DNA of 64,000 nucleotides from Streptomyces sp. AJS327 (lineage in GTDB: Bacteria > Actinomycetota > Actinomycetes > Streptomycetales > Streptomycetaceae), in assembly GCF_013450295.1 (NCBI RefSeq), contig NZ_SKBR01000001.1, forward strand, positions 1 through 64,000. The letters are read 5' to 3'. Of this stretch, positions 8,701 to 16,527 are shown piece by piece. The notes under the pieces are model-generated. The model worked only from the letters and a program-made list of their open reading frames with translations. It ran no database searches and had not been told where the DNA came from. The stretch's first letter is position 1. Every line of letters begins with the position of its first letter. The translations under genes and the position numbers were made by a program.

Positions 8701-9546
8701 CTGGTAGATGACGCGGCGCCCGTCGGTCGAGGCGTGCCGGGCGTAGAAGGTGTCGTGGTCGGTGTGGCGGCGCAGATCGCCGCCGTCCGGCGCGCAGGAG
8801 TAGAGGTTGCCGACACCCTCGTGGTCGGAGAGGAAGGCGACCCGCGAGCCCACCAGCATGGCGGCCTCCAGATGCCCCTCCAGCTCGGGCAGCAGCCGGT
8901 TGCCGTGCAGCCAGAGACGGCCCGTCGCCCCGCCCCGGTACCGCTTCCAGGAGGCGGGCTCGTGCGGCGGCGTCCCGGTGAGCAGCAGCGTCCGCCGCTC
9001 GCCGCCCAGGTGGGCCACCGCGATGTCCGAGCAGGGACCCCAGGGCAGCCGCCCGCCCGGATCGCCCGCGGCGCGCTGTCCGGCCGCCGCCTCCGTGGGG
9101 CCCGCCGCCTCCGTGGGGCCCGCGCCGACCGGTACCCGGTAGGCCCAGGAGAAGTGGGCGAAGGGCTGGTCGTGCGAGGCGACCGCGAGGACGTCGCCCT
9201 CCGGGGTCCAGCCGCAGACGCGGGTGTCGGTCGCGCCCCAGTAGGTGAGCCGCCGGGCCGGTCCGCCCTCGGTGGGGGCGAGGTGGATCTCCGGGTCGAG
9301 CGTGCGCCAGCTGGTGAAGGCGATGGTGCGGCCGTCGGGGGAGAAGCGGGGGTGGCTGATCCGGGTACGGTCGGCGGTCAGCCGCCGGGCGGGCGGGGGC
9401 GGCTGGCCGGTGGCCGCTCCGCCGGAGCCGGGCTCCGCGAGGGTCAGCGGGGCGACCCAGAGATCGTCCTCGGTGGTGCAGCAGACGAGGTCACCGTGGA
9501 GGTGGGGGTAGCGGAGATACGCGAGGTCGCTGCCGTCGTTCGTCAC
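5488..9546 (-). CDS. Tricorn protease homologue (S41 family), frame running into CsbD
   Basis: The frame encodes 1352 residues. The first about 1190 match a tricorn-type protease: an N-terminal beta-propeller (YLRYPHLHGDLVCC, HPRFSPDGRTIAFTS), a second propeller (LAFSPDSRWLTWAHPG), a helical domain (DPGMSGIDWDAVLEQYRPM), a PDZ-like segment and the S41 core with VRGNAGGN and the serine motif EATSSDGDMI. Tricorn is a cytosolic peptidase that trims peptides released by the proteasome. An Ala/Gly/Ser/Pro-rich insert of about 80 residues (DNA roughly 7970-8220) splits the propellers. The recognisable protease ends near 5965 with DYRDLPDRRR; the next 60 or so codons read like untranslated DNA, then the CsbD start follows in frame. 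Either the stop was lost or a base error joins two genes. GTG 9546 is the first start that precedes the conserved YLRYPHLHGD. Confidence 0.85.
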   Translation of the reverse strand: MTNDGSDLAYLRYPHLHGDLVCCTTEDDLWVAPLTLAEPGSGGAATGQPPPPARRLTADRTRISHPRFSPDGRTIAFTSWRTLDPEIHLAPTEGGPARRLTYWGATDTRVCGWTPEGDVLAVASHDQPFAHFSWAYRVPVGAGPTEAAGPTEAAAGQRAAGDPGGRLPWGPCSDIAVAHLGGERRTLLLTGTPPHEPASWKRYRGGATGRLWLHGNRLLPELEGHLEAAMLVGSRVAFLSDHEGVGNLYSCAPDGGDLRRHTDHDTFYARHASTDGRRVIYQCAGELWLVDDFSLSGVPRRLTVRVGGPRTGRRTHLVPAASNLDSLTVDQTGRASAVCVRGGLYWLTHRDGPARALADTPGVRVRLPAILGPTGRVAYVTDAEGEDAIEITDLPRATRPRRPLRLAAGRLGRVHELVAAPDGRTVAVATHDGRLLLVDVVGGAETADASDASVAEPSVAEPTPEDPAATRASGPGRSGARASGAGAAAAEPESGGAGSGEPAGGPEGRESGSGGSGGPGGSGAYSVPGTVTELIRSLNGPVYDLAFSPDSRWLTWAHPGIGRSLSQIKLARLDRDDHSRTVIDVTDGRFEDERPVFTRDGRFLAFLSWRGFDPVYDVHTGDLSFPLGCRPYLVPLSSATLSPFALTPEGRPAAGGLDPQDAGEGEEGMVLVEAEGLPSRVTPFPVTASKYAALCPVSGGGLIWLRYPISGALGETFANPADTGRPTLEHFDLARAKRTELADDVEWFVPSGDGTRLVVYDEGDLRAVPSAEPPESDTTTPIDLRRVLHEADPAAEWRQSYDEAGRIIRSYFWDPGMSGIDWDAVLEQYRPMVERVATPDEFADLLREVLGELGTSHAYVTPARRNEGPPHYQRPIGLLGADLTRTRDGAWQLTRILPGNSSDSKARSPLAGTPIREGAILTHIDGRPVDPVAGPAPLLNGAGGTTVELAFQQGESGALTRRVAVVPLIDDRPLRYQDWVARRRELVRELSGGRCGYLHIPDMGGSGWAQFNRDLRMEVARPALLVDVRGNAGGNISELVVEKLTRTILGWDLTRNAQPVSYASNAPRGPVVAVADEATSSDGDMITAAFRLLGLGPVVGTRTWGGVVGMTGRHRLGDGTVITVPMNAAWFEGYGWSVENHGVDPDIEVRRTPLDWAEGRPSVLDTAVRTALDLLHDHPAATPPDYRDLPDRRRPPAPTPLTPGDRRTRAPAPTRGPDQREQCPVLPRTAQRARNAGPCHAGESPPHSKHTRGVVMGIADQFKGKAEELQNRAKERFGGQEGERGKGGMTRGEKSTRQGEHSREHGHEQSRDARERGKEEHQRRRESGEQGRKGSQRRMEEADDAAERRRNQ

Positions 9547-9667
9547 CTATCCCATGGTTCGCACCCGTATGCGGCGTGGCAAGTTGTGATGTGGCCCTCA
9601 TTTTGTCCTAGGGGCCACCCTCCGGATGCGATCTGGCGTCTTTTGGTTCGTACTCTCATTAGGCGGC

Positions 9668-9686
9668 CCGACGTCCCGAACGTCGG
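9668..9686. promoter_or_regulatory. Inverted repeat in the tricorn/MMPL divergent region
   Basis: The arms CCGACGT and ACGTCGG pair perfectly over a five-base spacer, 79 bp upstream of the MMPL start. The position fits an operator or leader hairpin for the exporter gene. No regulator gene is adjacent to suggest which protein binds. Confidence 0.3.
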
Positions 9687-9764
9687 TGCCGCCCGGCACC
9701 ATCCGAGGCTCGCACGGCCGACGCTGACTCACCCGCACACACCGGAGACCGGAGAACCCGCCCC

Positions 9765-12011
9765 GTGGCCACCTTCCTGTACAAACTCGGCAGACTCGCC
9801 TTCCGGCGCCGCCGCATCACCGCCCTGCTCTGGGTGGTCCTGCTGGTCGCGGTCGGAGCTGGCGCGTCCACAGCGTCCAGCCCGCCCGACGACGAGTTCG
9901 CGCTGCCCGGTACGGAGGCCCAGGAGGCCCTCGACGTGATGGCGGACCGCTTCCCGGAGGCGAACGCCGAGGGTGCGACCGCCCGGCTGGTCTTCAAGGC
10001 CCCCTCGGGAGAGAAGATCACCGCTGCGGACAACCGGGCCGCGGTGCGGGACGTGATCGACGACCTCCAGGGCGGGCAGGCCGCGGCCGTCTCCGACCCG
10101 TTCGTCAAGCAGAGCGGCGCCATCAGCAAGGACGGCGGCACGGCGCTGAGCACGGCCACCTACAAGGTGGACATGCTCAACATCACCGACGAGACGCGGG
10201 AGGGCATCGAGAAGGCCGCGGAGAGCGGCCGGGACGCCGGGCTCCAGGTGGAGATCGGCGGCGACGCGCTGCTCGTCGAACCGGACATGGGCAACGGCGA
10301 GATCATCGGTATCGCCGTCGCCGCGATCGTGCTGTTCCTGACCTTCGGCTCCCTGGTGGCCGCGGGGCTGCCGCTGATCACCGCGCTGGTCGGGGTGATG
10401 ATCGGCATCGGTTCGATCACCGCGCTCGGCGCCACCCTCGGGCTCTCCGCGACGACCGGAACCCTCGCGATGATGATCGGCCTCGCGGTCGGCATCGACT
10501 ACGCGCTGTTCATCGCCTCCCGCTACCGGGCCGAGCTGGCCGAGGGCCGCGACCGGGAGGACGCGGTGGGCCGCGCCGTCGGCACCGCGGGCTCCGCGGT
10601 GGTCTTCGCCGGGCTCACGGTGGTCATCGCCCTCGCCGGACTCGCGGTCGTCAACATCCCCATCCTCACCAAGATGGGTCTGGCCGCCGCCGGGACCGTC
10701 GTCATCGCGGTGCTCGCCGCGATCACGCTGGTGCCCGCGGCGCTCGGCATGGTCGGCAAGCGGATATACGGCCGCAAGGTGCGCAAGGCCAACCCGGAGA
10801 CCGGGGTGCCGAGCGCCGACCAGAGTGGCAAGCCCAAGGCGGGCGAGCGCTGGGCGAACTTCGTGCTGCGCCGCCCGATCACCGTGCTGGTCGCCGCGGT
10901 CGTCGGCCTGGGCGCCATCGCCGTGCCGGTCGCGGGCATGGAACTCGGCCTGCCCGACGAGGGCAACCAGCCCACCGACACCACTCAGCGCAAGGCGTAC
11001 GACCTGGTGTCGGACGGCTTCGGCGCGGGCTCCAACGGCCCGCTGATGCTGGTGCTCGACACCCGTGGCGCGGACGACCCGCAGGCCGCCGCCGACCAGG
11101 TCGGCAAGGACATCGCCAAGCTCGACGGCGTCGCCGGGGTCGCCCCCGCCCAGTTCAACAAGGCCGGGGACACCGCCACCATCAGCGCCATCCCCACCTC
11201 GGCCCCGGCCGCCGCCGAGACCGAGGAGGTGGTCCGCTCGATCCGGGGCGAGGCCGACGCGATCGAGAAGTCCACCGGCGCGAGCCTCCTGGTCTCCGGC
11301 GCGACCGCGATCAACATCGACTTCTCCAAGACGATGAGCGACGCGCTCGTCCCCTACCTCGCGCTGGTCGTCGGCCTCGCGTTCATCCTGCTGCTGGCGG
11401 TCTTCCGGTCCGTCCTGGTGCCGCTCAAGGCGGCGCTCGGCTTCCTGCTGTCGGTGCTCGCCGCGCTGGGCGCCGTGGTGGCCGTCTTCCAGTGGGGCTG
11501 GCTCGCCGAGGTCATCGGCGTGGAGCAGACCGGGCCGATCATGAGCCTGATGCCGATCTTCATGGTCGGCGTGATCTTCGGTCTGGCCATGGACTACGAG
11601 GTCTTCCTGGTGACGCGGATGCGCGAGGCCTACGTGCACGGGGAGAGCGCCGGCCAGGCGGTCGTCTCCGGGTTCAAGCTCGGCGCCCGGGTCGTGATGG
11701 CCGCCGCGGTCATCATGATCAGCGTCTTCGCCGGGTTCATCGGCGCCTCCGAACCCATGATCAAGATGATGGGCTTCGGGCTCGCCGTGGCGATCCTCTT
11801 CGACGCGCTCATCGTCCGCATGGCCCTGGTCCCCGCCGTCCTGGCACTGCTGGGCGACCGGGCGTGGTGGCTGCCGCGCTGGCTGGACCGGATCCTGCCC
11901 AACGTCGACGTGGAGGGCGAGAAGCTGCACCAGCAGCTGGACAGCCCCGCTCCCGCCGGTAACGCCGCCGTCGCGTCCGAGCGGCGCAGCCCGGAGCACA
12001 CCGGAGTCTGA
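9765..12011 (+). CDS. MMPL family (RND-type) transporter
   Basis: This 748-residue membrane protein has the duplicated MMPL layout: a first helix (ALLWVVLLVAVGAG), an extracytoplasmic domain of about 140 residues, a five- to six-helix bundle containing GIDYALFIASRYR, a cytoplasmic linker, another single helix (ITVLVAAVVGLGAIAVPVAG), a second soluble domain and a final bundle with FGLAMDYEVFLVTRMRE. The two Asp-Tyr pairs in those bundles are the usual proton-relay residues. MMPL proteins export lipids or hydrophobic molecules using the proton gradient; the substrate is unknown. GTG 9765 follows GGAGAAC at nine bases. Two strong hairpins downstream make it look monocistronic. Confidence 0.93.
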   Translation: MATFLYKLGRLAFRRRRITALLWVVLLVAVGAGASTASSPPDDEFALPGTEAQEALDVMADRFPEANAEGATARLVFKAPSGEKITAADNRAAVRDVIDDLQGGQAAAVSDPFVKQSGAISKDGGTALSTATYKVDMLNITDETREGIEKAAESGRDAGLQVEIGGDALLVEPDMGNGEIIGIAVAAIVLFLTFGSLVAAGLPLITALVGVMIGIGSITALGATLGLSATTGTLAMMIGLAVGIDYALFIASRYRAELAEGRDREDAVGRAVGTAGSAVVFAGLTVVIALAGLAVVNIPILTKMGLAAAGTVVIAVLAAITLVPAALGMVGKRIYGRKVRKANPETGVPSADQSGKPKAGERWANFVLRRPITVLVAAVVGLGAIAVPVAGMELGLPDEGNQPTDTTQRKAYDLVSDGFGAGSNGPLMLVLDTRGADDPQAAADQVGKDIAKLDGVAGVAPAQFNKAGDTATISAIPTSAPAAAETEEVVRSIRGEADAIEKSTGASLLVSGATAINIDFSKTMSDALVPYLALVVGLAFILLLAVFRSVLVPLKAALGFLLSVLAALGAVVAVFQWGWLAEVIGVEQTGPIMSLMPIFMVGVIFGLAMDYEVFLVTRMREAYVHGESAGQAVVSGFKLGARVVMAAAVIMISVFAGFIGASEPMIKMMGFGLAVAILFDALIVRMALVPAVLALLGDRAWWLPRWLDRILPNVDVEGEKLHQQLDSPAPAGNAAVASERRSPEHTGV

Positions 12012-12021
12012 CCCCGGCACC

Positions 12022-12044
12022 CCGCCCGGCCCCGCCGGGCGGGA
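12022..12044 (+). terminator. Hairpin just after the MMPL gene
   Basis: A perfect 9-bp G/C stem (12022-12030 with 12036-12044) closes a five-base loop, 10 bases after the MMPL stop. Confidence 0.55.
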
Positions 12045-12060
12045 ACCACCGGAACCGCAC

Positions 12061-12097
12061 CGAGTCGCCGGACACCCCCGAGGTGTCCGGCGACTCG
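12061..12097. terminator. Strong terminator hairpin between convergent genes
   Basis: A perfect 16-bp stem (12061-12076 with 12082-12097) closes a loop of CCCGA. It lies between the MMPL gene (+) and the phosphatase gene (-) and could stop transcription from both sides. Confidence 0.8.
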
Positions 12098-12258
12098 CGC
12101 GTTGACCCCCCTCCGGAACCCCGGAACCACCGGTCCCGGGAACCCGGCCCCAGCGGCCCGGATACAGGCGGTACGCAGGAGTGGAGGCGCGGCGGTGCGG
12201 AGGCGCGGAGAGGTGGTGCGGCGAGGCGGTGTGACGGGTGCCCCGCTCGGCGGCTGAC

Positions 12259-13350
12259 TCAGTGGGCGGGGCGGGGGATTCCGGTCAGCCAGCGGAGCTG
12301 GCCCGTCGCGTCCGGCACCGGGCGTACCGCCAACAGCGCCATGTCGTCCCGGATCTGGCCGCCCGCGTGCGCGGTGACGTCCCGGCGCAGCAGCCGCAGC
12401 AGTTCGTCCGGTGTGGTGTCCGGGGCGTGGGAGAGCCGGGCCGCCGGATCGTAGAAGACGCCCGCGCGGTTCCGCGCCTCGGTGGTGCCGTCGGTGACGA
12501 GCAGCAGCGTCCCGTCCGGCGGGAAGGGCAGCGAGCCCTCCCCGGTCGCGTGCGCGGAGCCCGGACCGGGGAGGGCCAGCGCCCGCAGACCCAACGGCGG
12601 CCCCGGCTCGCTGAGTTCGAGCGAGTGGACATGGGTGCGGCGCACCCGGGCGTCCGGGCGCAGCAACAGCGGCGCGGGATGGCCCCGGTTGAGCAGCCGC
12701 AGCCGCGCGCCGTCCGGGGAGAACCCGGCCAGCAGCGCGGTCGCGAAGTGCTCGCCGTACTCGCCGTGTTCACCGGACTCCCGGAACACGCCGGACTCAG
12801 GGGACTGACCCGGCTCCGCGAACGGGCCGGGGCCGGAGCGCTGACCGGGGCCCGGGCCGAACTCCCGGTGCTGGACCGGCTCGTGGCGCCGGTCACGCCC
12901 GGTGGAGCGGTCGTGTCCCGGGGCGCGGTCGTGCGCGCGGGGACGGGGGATCGCCGTCCGCTGCCCGCCGTCGCCGGGCGCCGGGAGGGCGCGGCGCGCG
13001 GAGTACCGGAGCATGGTGCGCTCCAGCACCTCGGCGAGCACGGTCAACGAGGGCGCCGCGTGCGCCACCGTGTGGAAGGCGCCCAGCAGCGCGTTGGCGC
13101 CGCCCGCCGCCGCGTGGCCCTTGCCTCGTACGTCAGCGATCAACAGGCGTAGTCCGTGGGGGGTTTGGGCGGCGGCGAACAGGTCGCCGCCGAGTCGGCC
13201 CGCGACCACCGTCTCGGCGCATCCCGCCGGTACGCCGGGAGTTGGCGCGCCGGACCGACCGGGTTCGACCAACTCCGTCCGTGTCCAGGCCGGTTCGGCC
13301 GTAGTGAGGGTCGGGCGGACGGTCCCGGGGACGGACCGCGCCGGACGCAC
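12259..13350 (-). CDS. SpoIIE-type PP2C serine/threonine phosphatase
   Basis: This 363-residue protein is mostly one PP2C/SpoIIE domain. Metal-ligand motifs are GGDLF (Asp56), IADVRGKG (Asp73), LVTDGTTEAR and the final RDDMALLAV. About 85 residues (roughly 121-205), rich in Arg, Gly, Pro, His and Glu, are inserted in the middle of the domain. No GAF, PAS, HAMP or membrane segment is present, so input must come from a partner. Such phosphatases act on anti-anti-sigma factors in partner-switching cascades. GTG 13350 lies four bases after the stop of the SsgA-like gene with a GGGGGTG ribosome site, so the pair is one operon. Coupling to a sporulation-type protein suggests a role in development or cell division (inference). 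Confidence 0.88.
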   Translation of the reverse strand: MRPARSVPGTVRPTLTTAEPAWTRTELVEPGRSGAPTPGVPAGCAETVVAGRLGGDLFAAAQTPHGLRLLIADVRGKGHAAAGGANALLGAFHTVAHAAPSLTVLAEVLERTMLRYSARRALPAPGDGGQRTAIPRPRAHDRAPGHDRSTGRDRRHEPVQHREFGPGPGQRSGPGPFAEPGQSPESGVFRESGEHGEYGEHFATALLAGFSPDGARLRLLNRGHPAPLLLRPDARVRRTHVHSLELSEPGPPLGLRALALPGPGSAHATGEGSLPFPPDGTLLLVTDGTTEARNRAGVFYDPAARLSHAPDTTPDELLRLLRRDVTAHAGGQIRDDMALLAVRPVPDATGQLRWLTGIPRPAH

Positions 13351-13354
13351 CCGC

Positions 13355-13768
13355 TCACACCCCCCGCAACAGGGCGGCGAGACCTCTGTCCAGTCCGAGG
13401 TGGCGGTACTCCTGTCCCGCCGGAACCGTCTCGTAGGAACGGAACAGGAACTGCCGGAGGTCGGCGCTGCGGAACTCCAGCACCGCCACGCCCTCCGAGG
13501 AGTGCAGCTCTATGACGGTGGACTCGGGCCCGCACGGCCAGACCTGAACGTCGCCCTCGCCAACGGCCGTACCCAGCCCGCGTTCCAGCAGATCGCGGGA
13601 GAACGTCCAGGTCACCTCGGTGCCGTCCAGCGCGGCGTCCGGCGGGAAGACCATCTGGACCGCGAGGGGGTCGCTGCCCTCGTAGCGCAGGGAGGCAGTG
13701 AGCGACCGGGCGGCGGGCGGCTGGGCGATCAGTCGGGCCTGCATGGGGTGGTCGATCACTGCGGTCAT
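13355..13768 (-). CDS. SsgA-like (SALP) sporulation/cell division regulator
   Basis: This 137-residue protein fits the SsgA family: SLTASLRYEGSDPLAVQMVF, VTWTFSRDLLERGL, GDVQVWP and the C-terminal LDRGLAALL all match the family pattern, and the length is typical. SsgA-like proteins are small actinobacterial factors that place or tune peptidoglycan machinery during septation, germination and spore maturation. The assignment to a named paralogue is not secure; it is not SsgB by sequence memory. ATG 13768 is preferred over the track of open frame to 13795 because GAGGAG sits seven bases before it. The phosphatase gene starts four bases downstream. Confidence 0.9.
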   Translation of the reverse strand: MTAVIDHPMQARLIAQPPAARSLTASLRYEGSDPLAVQMVFPPDAALDGTEVTWTFSRDLLERGLGTAVGEGDVQVWPCGPESTVIELHSSEGVAVLEFRSADLRQFLFRSYETVPAGQEYRHLGLDRGLAALLRGV

Positions 13769-14630
13769 CGTCAGCTCCTCTTCGGTCGGGGGCACCGGAA
13801 CCGTGTACCGCTCCGCTCAGCCCCTTCGACCTGTCAGACGCGCGATGGGGCACCCGGGTCACCCGGATGACGGGGTGAGGTGTGCCACAGTGCCTGCGCC
13901 TGTGAGATACGCCATGGATATAGGGGCTGATTGGTGCGTATCGGGTGCGGGGTTCGCCGACGGCTCGCCGGTTCCGGCCGGGTCCGGGCCACCGGTGCGG
14001 GTGGCTGTCCTTCCGTGTCCGTGCCGGGTACCGAAGGCTACGCGCATCGGACGGCGGTCGGCGCGAATATCCGGCAGAAGTCAGCGGTGCGGGCGACGTT
14101 CCGGCGGCGGCCGGGAGCGCGGCACCGGCGCTGAACGGGACGGGGCGTCAACTGGTCGGCTCCGGAGGAGCGTTGGACGCCGCACCGGGACCCGGCGGCG
14201 GCCCCCGCCCAAGCCCCGGGCGGCGTCCGGCGCTCCGGACTCCCCGGGGTGGCGTGCCGGGGGCTCGCGCGCCGGGCGTCGCCCGCCCCCCTCGCCGCCG
14301 TCGCTCGCGGTGTCGCCAGGGGGCCCGCGCCCCGCCGCCGGGCGCGTGGACCGCCGCTCGTGACCGTCGTCGGCCGCCCCCGCCCCCGAGTCGCCGACGG
14401 CGTCCGCCGGGCGACCCGCCCGCCCGGCGCGCGCCGGTGCGTAGGACGATGGACGACGGCCCCGGCGTACCGCGGCCCCCGCGCGCCCTCCGTGGACCGC
14501 GCGGCGCGACCCGGCGGACGGGGAGCGGACGGGGGACGGACGGGAGGCGTGGCGGACCTCGGCGACCGAGGCGGACGGGCGTCGCGGAGGGAGAGACGGC
14601 AGGCGGAGCGGGAGAGCGGAGCGAACGAGC
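13769..14630. other. Intergenic region without a convincing gene
   Basis: This 860-bp spacer separates divergent genes (SsgA-like, -, and serine hydrolase, +). Open frames exist in several phases but have no family motifs or good ribosome sites and consist of Arg/Pro/Gly-rich text typical of non-coding high-GC DNA. The part near 13870-13930 is less GC-rich and may hold a promoter. No clear repeat or hairpin was seen. Confidence 0.5.
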
Positions 14631-16223
14631 GTGACAGAGGTCCAGGGCACGGTGGCGGACGGGTACGAGGCCGTCCGGGACGCCTTCGCGGAGAACTTCC
14701 GCCGGCGGGGCGAGACCGGCGCCGCCCTCACCGTGCACCGGCACGGGCGCGTCGTCGTCGACCTGTGGGGCGGAACCGCCGTACGCGGCCCGGGTTCCGC
14801 CTCCGGGCCCGCCCGTCCGTCCCAGTCCTCCCGGCCACAGCACGCGCCCGGCACCGCGTACCGGAACGCGCCCGCCACGGCGTCCGCCGCGTCCGCCGTG
14901 GCCCGTGCGGGCGCCCCGTCCCCCTCCGCTGGCCCGTCCCCCTCCGCTGGCCCGTCCTCCACCGCCAGTCCCGACGCGCCCACCCGCGTACCCGGCGCCC
15001 GCCCGGAGACCCGTGGGCCCGCCGGGTCCGGAACCGGCCAGCCCGTGGCCGGGAGCGACGAGCGCGAAACCCTCCCCGGCGGCGCGGACGGCGATGTGCC
15101 GTGGACCGCCGCCACCGCCGCCGTGATCCGCTCCGCCACCAAGGGCGTCGCGGCGGCCGTCCCGCATCTGCTGCACCAGCGCGGCCAACTCGACCTGGAC
15201 GCCCCGGTCGCCCGGTACTGGCCCGAGTTCGGCGCCCACGGCAAGGAACGCGTCCTGGTACGGCAGTTGCTGTCGCACCGCGCCGGACTGCCCGCGCTCA
15301 CCGTCCCGTTGAGCCCCGCGCTGGCGCTCGACGGACGGTCCGGCGCCCGCGCGCTCGCCGCCCAGGAGCCCGTCTGGGAACCCGGTACCGCGCACGGCTA
15401 CCACGCGCACACCTACGGCTGGCTCCTCGGCGAGCTGGTACGGCGCACCACCGGCCGCACCCTCGGCCAGTGGTTCGAGGCCGAGGTGGCCCGTCCGCTC
15501 GGCCTCGACCTGTGGATCGGGCTGCCCGTACGGGAGCACGGGCGGGTCGCCCGGCTGGAGCGGGCGGAGCGGCCCGAGCCACCGCGCTCCTCGGGACTCC
15601 GGGTACGCGCCAAGGACTCGGTGGTGCGCGCCTACCGTGACCCCGACTCGCTCACCCGCCGTGCCTTCGACGCCATCGTGCCCGCGCCGGACGAGAACAG
15701 CTCCGCCTACCGGGCCGCCGAACTCCCCGCCTCCGGCGGTATCGCCACCGCCCGGTCCCTGTCCCGCTTCTACGCGGCGCTGATCGGCCCGCTCCCCGCG
15801 CACGGAACCCCGCCGCCCACCGACGCCTCCCGCCCTCGGAAGCCGGGCGCCCCGACGGACGCGGGCCCCGGCGCCGCTCCGGACACGGGCCCGTACGCGG
15901 ACGATCCGGCGGCCCGATTCCCGGCGGCGGCACGGCTGTTCACCCCCGCCACCCTCGCGCAGGCCCGCGCCGAGGACGCCTCGGGTCCGGACCGGGTGCT
16001 GGTGGTGGCCACCCGCTTCGGCCTCGGCTACATGCTGCACGGCCCGTCCTCACCGATGCTCGGCCCCGGCTCCTTCGGACACCCGGGGCGCGGCGGCAGC
16101 CTGGCCTTCGCCGACCCGGAGTCCGGTACGGCCTTCGCGTACGTCACGGCGGGGATGCAGAAGTCGGTGACCTCCGACCCCCGCGCCCAGGCCCTCGTTC
16201 ACGCCCTCCGCGCCTGCCTCTGA
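14631..16223 (+). CDS. Serine hydrolase (beta-lactamase/esterase EstB family) with large insert
   Basis: This 530-residue protein belongs to the class C beta-lactamase-like serine hydrolases. It has the N-terminal strand VHRHGRVVVDLWGG, the nucleophile motif SATK (Ser168, Lys171), VRQLLSHRAGLPAL, YHAHTYGWLLGELV with the catalytic Tyr region, and the C-terminal GHPGRGGSLAFADP. Between VDLWGG and SATK, where most relatives have about 20 residues, there are over 100 residues of Ala/Pro/Ser/Gly-rich sequence (about 50-155). A second smaller insert (about 400-430) lies before the last motifs. No signal peptide is evident, so a cytoplasmic esterase is likely. GTG 14631 is taken because the domain begins at once; the ribosome site (GGAGCG) is moderate. 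Confidence 0.88.
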   Translation: MTEVQGTVADGYEAVRDAFAENFRRRGETGAALTVHRHGRVVVDLWGGTAVRGPGSASGPARPSQSSRPQHAPGTAYRNAPATASAASAVARAGAPSPSAGPSPSAGPSSTASPDAPTRVPGARPETRGPAGSGTGQPVAGSDERETLPGGADGDVPWTAATAAVIRSATKGVAAAVPHLLHQRGQLDLDAPVARYWPEFGAHGKERVLVRQLLSHRAGLPALTVPLSPALALDGRSGARALAAQEPVWEPGTAHGYHAHTYGWLLGELVRRTTGRTLGQWFEAEVARPLGLDLWIGLPVREHGRVARLERAERPEPPRSSGLRVRAKDSVVRAYRDPDSLTRRAFDAIVPAPDENSSAYRAAELPASGGIATARSLSRFYAALIGPLPAHGTPPPTDASRPRKPGAPTDAGPGAAPDTGPYADDPAARFPAAARLFTPATLAQARAEDASGPDRVLVVATRFGLGYMLHGPSSPMLGPGSFGHPGRGGSLAFADPESGTAFAYVTAGMQKSVTSDPRAQALVHALRACL

Positions 16224-16344
16224 CACCGGGCCCGACCGGCCCGGGCCCAACCGGTTGCCTGGGCCCAACTGGCCCGGGCACACCCGGCGTTGGGCCGAAC
16301 CGCGCCTCGGACCCGCGTCGGAGGCCGGGTCGCGCGCGAACTCC

Positions 16345-16431
16345 GTTCGTGAACGAACCGCCGTACGGGCCTCGTTCGTGAACGGAACACCCCACGGGCC
16401 CTGTTCGTGAACGAACCGCTGTACGGGGTGT
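16345..16431. repeat. Three tandem 29-bp repeats carrying a GTTCGT-GA-ACGAAC dyad
   Basis: Units start at 16345, 16374 and 16403, exactly 29 bp apart. Each opens with GTTCGTGAACG and continues to a conserved ACGGG. In units 1 and 3 the first 14 bases are a perfect inverted repeat (GTTCGT, GA, ACGAAC); unit 2 has one extra base in the right arm. A diverged relative, GTTCGCGAACGGG, occurs at 16478, out of phase. The array fills the gap between convergent genes. There are no unique spacers, so it is not CRISPR; it could be an operator cluster, a protein-binding array or a minisatellite. Confidence 0.75.
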
Positions 16432-16527
16432 GTGCCCGGTCGTGCGGCGGAGCGTGTACGGGGTCGTGTGCGGCCCGGTTCGCGAACGGGGCCCGCGCGC
16501 CCCGCTGGCGAACGGGCCGCCGCGCGC

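Noticed and set aside
13945..14634. 229-residue open frame before the serine hydrolase
   Set aside because: Arg/Pro/Gly-rich text without motifs, no ribosome site, and no third-position codon bias that matches real genes.
16345..16487. CRISPR array
   Set aside because: Units of 29 bp follow each other directly with no unique spacers, and no cas genes are near.
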